A DNA stretch of 38,028 bases from Salinivirga sp035268865 (GTDB lineage Bacteria > Bacteroidota > Bacteroidia > Bacteroidales > Salinivirgaceae), in contig NZ_DATFKB010000190.1 of NCBI RefSeq assembly GCF_035268865.1, forward strand, positions 1 to 38,028, written 5' to 3'. Both the position numbers and the translations under genes were made by a program. The notes under the pieces were generated by a model, which ran no database searches, was not told the origin of the DNA, and saw only the letters and a list, made by a program, of their open reading frames with translations. Below, one piece after another: positions 33,097 through 38,028 of this stretch. Position 1 is the first letter of the stretch; each line of letters starts with the position of its first letter.

Positions 33097-33776
33097 CCGC
33101 CCGAGGATGCGGAACTACCTGCAATAGCGGCTACCGAAGCTGCCGCAACTGCAGCCTGCATTTCCTGTATTGCATCATGAATACCCTCTGCAACAGGATT
33201 CTCTGCAATTTTTTGTTTAACCTTCTTCTTAAAAGCCTTCCTGTCAGAAATTTTCTTTTCAAATGGCTTAAAAAGCTTAATGGCATAAACCACGCTCATT
33301 AGGCTCGCTTCTGAGGTGGTGAGAGGTTCAGGGCCTTCTACTTTTTTCTTCAGGCTCGCTATCAAATTATCTCTTGTTACATTATCCGAAACCGAAATTT
33401 TCAGATAAGGAATAAACAAAAATTGGTGATTTTCGACCCTGAGCATTCCTTGCTGCTCCATTAAATGAAATAATGGCTTGCGATAATGCGATGCTTTATT
33501 CGATAAGGCATTGATCCACCGCTTTGCCTTTCTGGATTTATTTCGTTCATTTATAAATTTCCAGACTAATTCATGTGCAGTAGTTAAACCAGAGGGCCTT
33601 GTTTTTACAACAACCTTTTTCTGATCAAAATCAATGGCTTTGGCTTCAACCAAATCAAGCATTAAGGTTCCTGCAATGCCCATATTCAAAACCTGTTTGG
33701 ATATTAACCAATATGACTTTTTAGGGTGACAGGCAAGTAATAACAATTTTTCGGGGTTGGTCTTAAGTTTTTCCAT
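33093..33776 (-). CDS. GPP34 family protein (bacterial GOLPH3/Vps74-like)
   Basis: A 227-residue protein with the GPP34 pattern: EKLLLLACHPKKS opening, MGIAGTLMLDLVEAKAIDFDQKKVVVK near 32-58, the middle helical part (HELVWKFINERNK, RKPLFHLMEQQGML) and EASLMSVVYAIKLFKPF. The last 20 residues are an Ala/Ser/Gly-rich tail with SSASSGG at the end. In eukaryotes GOLPH3 binds PI4P and retains glycosyltransferases in the Golgi. In bacteria the role is unknown, perhaps binding anionic lipids or membrane enzymes. It has its own promoter, and its stop overlaps the kinase stop in the opposite direction. Confidence 0.8.
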   Translation of the reverse strand: MEKLKTNPEKLLLLACHPKKSYWLISKQVLNMGIAGTLMLDLVEAKAIDFDQKKVVVKTRPSGLTTAHELVWKFINERNKSRKAKRWINALSNKASHYRKPLFHLMEQQGMLRVENHQFLFIPYLKISVSDNVTRDNLIASLKKKVEGPEPLTTSEASLMSVVYAIKLFKPFEKKISDRKAFKKKVKQKIAENPVAEGIHDAIQEMQAAVAAASVAAIAGSSASSGG

Positions 33777-33795
33777 AGTATTTCAGGTTAATACC

Positions 33796-33826
33796 CAAAG
33801 TTAAGAAAAACCTAAAACCAAATCAA
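33796..33826 (-). promoter_or_regulatory. Near-ideal Bacteroidota promoter for the GPP34 gene
   Basis: TTG (33826-33824), a 20-base spacer, then TAACTTTG (33803-33796) on the reverse strand, matching the consensus exactly. The leader to the ATG at 33776 is about 15 bases. Confidence 0.7.
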
Positions 33827-33892
33827 TTATTAATTAAGGCACAATAAAATTAAAGCTCTAATTAAAAGCTGGATCGTTGAATAAGCGAGATA

Positions 33893-34513
33893 TTACTTTA
33901 GTTTCAAATCAGGGTATTTAGTTTTGAATTTACGCACCTTTGGTTTAATCACATAGCTACAATATGGGGCAAATTCATTTTTCTCATAATAATCCTGATG
34001 GCTGACCTCTGCCTTATAAAACCTGTCAAGCGGTTTAACTTCCGTAACAGCCTTTTTATCATACTGGTCACTGCCATTCATGGCTTCAATTACCTGATCA
34101 ATGATTTTCCTGTCCTGCTGGTTTGTATAATAAATGGCCGACCGGTATTGCGTGCCTATATCAGCACCCTGCCTGTTCAGTTGAGTTGGATCATGAATAG
34201 TAAAAAATATATCGAGAATTTGTTCAAGTGAAATTGTTTCGGGGTTGTATGTAATTTTCACCACCTCGGCATGCCCCGTGCTACCGGTGGTTACCTCCTG
34301 ATAGCTGGGATCACTGGTATGACCACCTGCATAACCAGAAACAGCAGATGAAACGCCCTTTGTCATATTAAAAACTGCTTCAATACACCAAAAGCAACCA
34401 CCACCCAGAACTATTGTTTTTTCTTCTGAACTCATATTATTTGCATTAATTGTATTCGTAAAAGACATGGCCATAAGCCATACCATTATTATTGTTTTAA
34501 AATAACTTTTCAT
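33893..34513 (-). CDS. msrA: Periplasmic peptide-methionine (S)-S-oxide reductase
   Basis: A 206-residue MsrA. The catalytic motif GGGCFWC (catalytic Cys40) is followed by GVSSAVSGYAGG, YQEVTTGSTGHAEVV, a HDPTQLNRQGADIGTQYRSAIYY core (cited by its ends HDPTQLN and TQYRSAIYY) and a C-terminal APYCSYVIKPK carrying the likely resolving Cys. It has a signal peptide of about 24 residues (ending NTINANN), so it should repair oxidised methionines in periplasmic proteins. It is not fused to MsrB, and no MsrB gene is adjacent. It is transcribed away from the aminopeptidase, with a shared 161-base spacer. Confidence 0.95.
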   Translation of the reverse strand: MKSYFKTIIMVWLMAMSFTNTINANNMSSEEKTIVLGGGCFWCIEAVFNMTKGVSSAVSGYAGGHTSDPSYQEVTTGSTGHAEVVKITYNPETISLEQILDIFFTIHDPTQLNRQGADIGTQYRSAIYYTNQQDRKIIDQVIEAMNGSDQYDKKAVTEVKPLDRFYKAEVSHQDYYEKNEFAPYCSYVIKPKVRKFKTKYPDLKLK

Positions 34514-34584
34514 AGCCGGGTATTTATTTAAATAAACACCTCCAAAATATTTTTGTTTGTTATAGAGGCACCCATGGTTTAGTC

Positions 34585-34600
34585 TGCCTCAAATGAGGCA
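34585..34600. promoter_or_regulatory. Perfect inverted repeat between msrA and the aminopeptidase gene
   Basis: TGCCTC-aaat-GAGGCA is a perfect 6-bp repeat in the spacer between the divergent genes. The motif GAGGC recurs nearby at 34565-34569, and GCCTC at 34619-34623. It may be an operator. A TAnnTTTG match on the plus strand (34548-34555) lies just upstream, but it has no TTG partner. Confidence 0.3.
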
Positions 34601-34674
34601 TTAATTATTATGAGTTTAGCCTCGGAATTATTAATTTAGAATCTTTTTAAAAGACAAATTAAAATCCATAAAAT

Positions 34675-36066
34675 ATGTTTAAAAAAGAAGTTTATACAGA
34701 GCGCCGGAACAATCTAAAAGCTAAGATGTCTGGCGGCATAGCATTTTTTCCCGGTCATTCAGAATCTCCTATGAATGCACCTGCGAACACTTTCCATTTT
34801 CGTCAAAACAGCTCATTCTTATATTATTTTGGGCTGGACTTTCCTGACATTGCTGGTGTTGTAGATCTTGATAGTGGGGAAAGCATAGTGTTTGGTGACG
34901 ACGTTACAATGGATGATATTATCTGGATGGGGCCACAGCCCTCAATGAAAGAACGTTGCGCTGAAGTTGGGGTAACTGACAGCCGCACCTACAGTGAGCT
35001 ATTCAATTATATGAAAAAAGCTGTAGATGCAGGCCGCAAAATACATTTTCTACCGCAATACCGTGCCGACAACCAAATACTTATGGAGGTCTTAACAGGT
35101 ATTCGCGCAGCTGAAATTAATCGTTACCAATCAGTAGAATTAATTAAAGCAGTCGTTGCCCAGCGAAGTATAAAAGACGAATTTGAAATAGAAGAACTTA
35201 AAAAAGCAGCTGCAACCGGATACAATATGCATGTAACCGCCATGAAGATGGCCATGCCCGGCGTATGGGAACAAAAAATTGCTGGAACCATTGAAGGAAT
35301 TGCCGTTGCAGGTGGCGGAATGCTTTCATTTCCTGTAATTTTATCGCAAAACGGACAAACGCTGCACAACCACGACCACAGCCAAACACTGAAAGAAGGC
35401 AGACTAATGCTTACCGATGCAGGAGCAGAAACCGGCATGCACTATGCCAGCGATTTCACCCGTACGGTACCCGTAGGCGGAAAATTCTCTGACCGTCAGC
35501 GTGATATATACAACATCGTTTTGGCAGCCAACAACAAGGCTACGTCTATGGCAAAACCCGGCATACCTTATTTCGATGTACACGTTGAAGCAGCCAAAGT
35601 ACTGGCTTCAGGGCTGAAAGACCTCGGTATAATGAAAGGTAACCCGGAAGAAGCTGCCCGAACAGGTGCTTATGCCCTATTCCAGCCACATGGCCTGGGT
35701 CACATGATGGGGCTTGATGTGCACGACATGGAAGATATCGGTGAAAACTATGTGGGATACGACGAAGAAATAAAACGTTCTGAAATATTTGGTCTTGCAG
35801 GACTTCGCCTGGGAAGAAAATTACAGCCCGGATTCGTATTAACGAATGAGCCCGGATGTTATTTCATTCCCGAATTAATTGACAAATGGGAAAGTGAGAA
35901 GAAGTTTGCAGACTTTATTAACTATGATAAAGTTAGAGAATATATAGATTTTGGTGGCATCAGGCTCGAAGACGACCTGCTCATTACAGACAATGGCGCA
36001 GAATTAATTGGTGATCGTATTCCAATTTCTGTAGAAGATGTTGAAAAAACCATGAATGAATCATAA
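34675..36066 (+). CDS. pepP: Xaa-Pro aminopeptidase (M24B), PepP-like
   Basis: A 463-residue dinuclear metallopeptidase. The N-terminal AMP_N domain (1-160) includes FFPGHSESPMNAPANTFHFRQNSSFLYYFG (cited by its ends FFPGHSE and SFLYYFG). The catalytic pita-bread domain has metal ligands Asp248 and Asp260 (LTDAGAE and ASDFTR), His343 in HGLGHMMGLDVHD (339-351), Glu in TNEPGCYF, and Glu in RLEDDLLIT. It releases an N-terminal residue before proline. One extra residue separates the two Asp ligands compared with E. coli PepP. It is cytoplasmic (no signal). A strong terminator lies 25 bases after the stop. Confidence 0.94.
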   Translation: MFKKEVYTERRNNLKAKMSGGIAFFPGHSESPMNAPANTFHFRQNSSFLYYFGLDFPDIAGVVDLDSGESIVFGDDVTMDDIIWMGPQPSMKERCAEVGVTDSRTYSELFNYMKKAVDAGRKIHFLPQYRADNQILMEVLTGIRAAEINRYQSVELIKAVVAQRSIKDEFEIEELKKAAATGYNMHVTAMKMAMPGVWEQKIAGTIEGIAVAGGGMLSFPVILSQNGQTLHNHDHSQTLKEGRLMLTDAGAETGMHYASDFTRTVPVGGKFSDRQRDIYNIVLAANNKATSMAKPGIPYFDVHVEAAKVLASGLKDLGIMKGNPEEAARTGAYALFQPHGLGHMMGLDVHDMEDIGENYVGYDEEIKRSEIFGLAGLRLGRKLQPGFVLTNEPGCYFIPELIDKWESEKKFADFINYDKVREYIDFGGIRLEDDLLITDNGAELIGDRIPISVEDVEKTMNES

Positions 36067-36091
36067 TCAAACTCACGTTAATAAGAATATC

Positions 36092-36126
36092 AAAGCGCAG
36101 TGAACATTTTCATTGCGCTTTTTTTT
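36092..36126 (+). terminator. Rho-independent terminator of the aminopeptidase gene, overlapping the AraC-type gene
   Basis: The 8-bp stem AAAGCGCA/TGCGCTTT (36092-36099 with 36114-36121) is extended by 4 bp past a G-T wobble, with loop CATT and a T run to 36126. The right arm lies inside the last codons of the opposite-strand gene. Confidence 0.85.
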
Positions 36127-37237
36127 GATACGCACCCGGAGTGAAGCCGGTCATGTTTTTAAAAACACGGTTAAAGGTAGCTTTTGAATTAAAACCACAA
36201 TCATATGCTATGGCAATTATTGAGAAGTTTTGATTCGCCTTGTCCTGACATGCATCTTTAAATGCCTCTACACGAAATTGATTAACGAAATCGAAAAAGC
36301 GCATGTGTAAATTACGGTTCAGTATACCTGAAAAATAATCTGGCGTAACATTAAGCTGATGACTGAGCTCCTTTAGGGTTAAGTCGGGCTTCAGATAAGG
36401 CTTTTCAACATTCATGTATTCAAGTAGTTGATGGACGAAGGCCTCATCTTTAGTTTGCAGTGGTTGCTGGTTAACAGCATGAGCTTGTTTTTCGACATTT
36501 ATCCCGGGTTGGTTCCCGCTGTAAAAAACGTTGGTTTGGCGCAACCCATAAAACCCCATGGTCAGAATAAATAACGATCCCACTATAAAAGTTGATAGCT
36601 GCAATACCTGGAAATTCAACAAATCTAAGAAGTAATCACCCAGAAACAGCAAGCTGTTTATTGCATAAGCAATAATAGCTGCCACTAAAATAAACTTCAA
36701 CCAGCTTAAATCTATATTTTCTATTTTCGAATAATAATTTCTGATTTTCTTACGGTAACGGCGAATTAGCAATAACCCCCATATAAAATAACCCTGTGTA
36801 AAAAGCGCAATTCCAGTTACCATAACGGGATAAATCGGGTTGGCTTTAAAATTTTCGCTTTGCATTTCTGCAATACGAGTTTCGGCAGGCCTAGAGTAAG
36901 TTGAAAGCCACATCAATGAAAAAGCCAATAGAAAAGGCAGAAAATGCAATAAATAATGTGGTTTAAATTCAAACTTCACACTTGTAAAAGACTTAATATA
37001 GAACCACAACAGCGGTCCGTGCAAAAAAATCAAAGGTGGTGAAACATGAATAAAAAAAGGATGTGGATAATTATTGGCAATATTGTACTGTTCAATATAT
37101 GAGGCCACAATAGTAAAACCCATTATAAATAGCAAAACAGCCAAAAAATAATCGGGCACAGCTTTTTGCCTTTTTGTAAGCACCAAAACGCCTAAAAACA
37201 ATGCTTCAAAAATCCCAATAATTAAAATTGTAGTCAT
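36110..37237 (-). CDS. Membrane-anchored AraC family transcriptional regulator
   Basis: A 375-residue protein. The first 235 residues contain about seven hydrophobic helices (for example ILIIGIFEALFLGVLVL and FLAVLLFIMGFTIVAS). The C-terminus is an AraC-type DNA-binding domain (residues about 275-373) with LKELSHQLNVTPDYFSGILN and the second helix-turn-helix IIAIAYDCGFNSKATFNRVFKNMTGFTPGAYQ. Such 7TM-AraC hybrids sense envelope or membrane signals in Bacteroidota. No target is evident. Its final codons share DNA with the aminopeptidase terminator, and a 10-base palindrome (GCATTAATGC, 37297-37306) lies about 60 bases upstream of its start. Confidence 0.9.
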   Translation of the reverse strand: MTTILIIGIFEALFLGVLVLTKRQKAVPDYFLAVLLFIMGFTIVASYIEQYNIANNYPHPFFIHVSPPLIFLHGPLLWFYIKSFTSVKFEFKPHYLLHFLPFLLAFSLMWLSTYSRPAETRIAEMQSENFKANPIYPVMVTGIALFTQGYFIWGLLLIRRYRKKIRNYYSKIENIDLSWLKFILVAAIIAYAINSLLFLGDYFLDLLNFQVLQLSTFIVGSLFILTMGFYGLRQTNVFYSGNQPGINVEKQAHAVNQQPLQTKDEAFVHQLLEYMNVEKPYLKPDLTLKELSHQLNVTPDYFSGILNRNLHMRFFDFVNQFRVEAFKDACQDKANQNFSIIAIAYDCGFNSKATFNRVFKNMTGFTPGAYQKKAQ

Positions 37238-37729
37238 GGGTCCAATTTACACAGAAAAACAAATATTATGAACCGGGCCATTACAAAAATTTTGACGCAT
37301 TAATGCAGAGTATGTCGAAGTAAACTGGCATGGTTATAATGAAACTATAAACAGTACCTGGTTTTCATAGGACTTATTATAGAGAGCTCCACATGGTTAC
37401 AAAAATCAAAGCTATAAACGTATGAAAACGCCAGGGCACCTGTTTTTGTGCATGAATAGTATTTCGCTGATAATATATGCTGATTAGTAGCAATTTACAC
37501 TCACAAAAATCTCTGTTTTGGGTGACCCGCTTTATTTTTTTAATAGATTTCGAATGCGCAGCGATTTCAAAATTATTTCACAAGCACCTAATATTCTACT
37601 AATGAATATCTTATGAAAAATAATGAAAATTAATTTTCGGGTTATTTGCTTAAAAGTTATTAATTACCGCAATATGCTGTATACTAATAAGTTATTTGAT
37701 TATAGCAACTTCTGGTAAGCAATTGACCT

Positions 37730-37771
37730 CCCCACTTTTTTCTTGATAAAAAAGTGGGGCAAAAAATCAAG
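37730..37771. repeat. 12-bp hairpin whose loop pairs downstream (pseudoknot geometry)
   Basis: CCCCACTTTTTT (37730-37741) pairs perfectly with AAAAAAGTGGGG (37748-37759). The 6-base loop CTTGAT (37742-37747) is fully complementary to ATCAAG at 37766-37771, only 6 bases beyond the stem. An RNA from either strand could form an H-type pseudoknot, or alternate between two stems. Confidence 0.75.
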
Positions 37772-37795
37772 ATCAAATTACGCTTCACCCCGCTC

Positions 37796-37865
37796 TGTTC
37801 AATAAATTAAATGCCATAATAAAAGCTGGACAAGCCTCTTTTATGTCATTTATATTGATTGAACA
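37796..37865. repeat. 70-base imperfect inverted repeat
   Basis: TGTTCAAT (37796-37803) matches ATTGAACA (37858-37865). The arms continue inward as AAT-TAAATG and CATTTATATT, then CATAA and TTATG, with a few mismatches and a central 10-14-base loop. Each arm is about 28-30 bases. It contains no coding sequence. Confidence 0.7.
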
Positions 37866-37876
37866 TTCACGCCAAC

Positions 37877-37904
37877 GCTGGCCCGCCAATTTGATCAGGC
37901 CAGC
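37877..37904. repeat. GC-rich 7-bp inverted repeat
   Basis: GCTGGCC (37877-37883) and GGCCAGC (37898-37904) flank a 14-base loop. It stands out against an AT-rich surround and is followed by another GGGCC at 37912-37916, offering alternative pairing. Confidence 0.6.
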
Positions 37905-38028
37905 CCGCTTTGGGCCTTGTCGTTGATGAAGTGGATAACAGTTGCTTTTATAGCCGCATGAAGAAAAATGCGTTAAGAAAACCTGTTCATTATGGCGTCA
38001 AAGTTTGCGCTGTTTGAGCACCGATTTT

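Larger units (their letters stand above)
37238..38028. other. Gene-free right end with clustered inverted repeats
   Basis: No gene of useful length is visible. From 37700 the sequence becomes highly structured: a 12-bp perfect hairpin (37730-37759) with pseudoknot potential, a 70-base imperfect inverted repeat (37796-37865), a 7-bp GC-rich hairpin (37877-37904) and a 5-bp one (37955-37972). The first resembles the 'CTTGATAAAAAAG' intergenic repeats I recall from Bacteroidota, so this may be an interspersed non-coding repeat or small element that continues past the window. Confidence 0.5.

Noticed and set aside
33837..33892. Terminator after msrA
   Set aside because: The AGCT-based pairing is too weak and AT-rich to support one.
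34548..34555. TATTTTTG as promoter of the aminopeptidase gene
   Set aside because: It lacks a TTG at a suitable distance and is 120 bases from the start codon; kept only as a note.
37297..37306. GCATTAATGC palindrome as a confirmed operator
   Set aside because: A single 10-base palindrome in AT-rich DNA is weak evidence; mentioned only with the AraC-type gene.

Overview
The window is typical Bacteroidota chromosome, most likely a marine or anaerobic member of the Bacteroidales/Marinilabiliales group (the exact taxon is inference). It is AT-rich and encodes a PorZ-like type IX secretion protein with a C-terminal sorting domain. It also has the short epsilon and N-terminally extended 'a' subunits of ATP synthase seen in this phylum, a membrane-anchored AraC regulator and a periplasmic MsrA. 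Several upstream regions carry the phylum's TTG...TAnnTTTG promoter pattern, and Shine-Dalgarno sites are mostly absent. I see no rRNA, tRNA, CRISPR array, transposase or prophage gene.

Layout. Positions 1-10263 (all minus strand) hold housekeeping genes: a tRNA-modification dehydratase cut by the window edge, a TatD-like hydrolase, a methionine-type aminotransferase, recO, porZ, a HAM1/RdgB pyrophosphatase, an O-antigen-ligase-type membrane protein, and an operon of glycosyltransferase 9, U32 'peptidase' and ferredoxin. Positions 10411-21754 (minus) hold all eight F1Fo-ATP synthase genes in two blocks. atpBEFHAG ends in a strong terminator. Then come an MMPL/RND exporter with its own near-perfect promoter, a sugar-nucleotide epimerase and a polyprenyl synthetase. 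After these comes atpDC, also with a terminator.

Accessory region, 21773-37237. A roughly 500-base gene-free stretch with small hairpins precedes a lone DUF262 protein (plus strand). It is followed by a four-gene plus-strand cassette: beta-barrel-like lipoprotein, DUF6544-type lipoprotein, HemG-like flavodoxin, and beta-barrel-like protein. Facing it is an ECF sigma / zinc-finger-HEAT anti-sigma / two DUF4097-like proteins operon (minus). Then come a very large soluble multi-PAS histidine kinase (plus), a bacterial GPP34 (GOLPH3-like) protein whose stop codon interlocks with that of the kinase, msrA, a Xaa-Pro aminopeptidase, and a membrane AraC-type regulator whose last codons form part of its neighbour's terminator.

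The right end (37238-38028) is gene-free. It holds a cluster of strong inverted repeats, including a 12-bp perfect hairpin whose loop can pair with sequence just downstream (pseudoknot geometry) and a 70-base imperfect inverted repeat. This looks like a non-coding repeat element rather than a gene.

The best candidates for something undescribed are the four-gene envelope/flavodoxin cassette facing the sigma/anti-sigma operon, the right-end structured element, the lone DUF262 gene with its structured upstream region, and the extracytoplasmic domain on AtpB.
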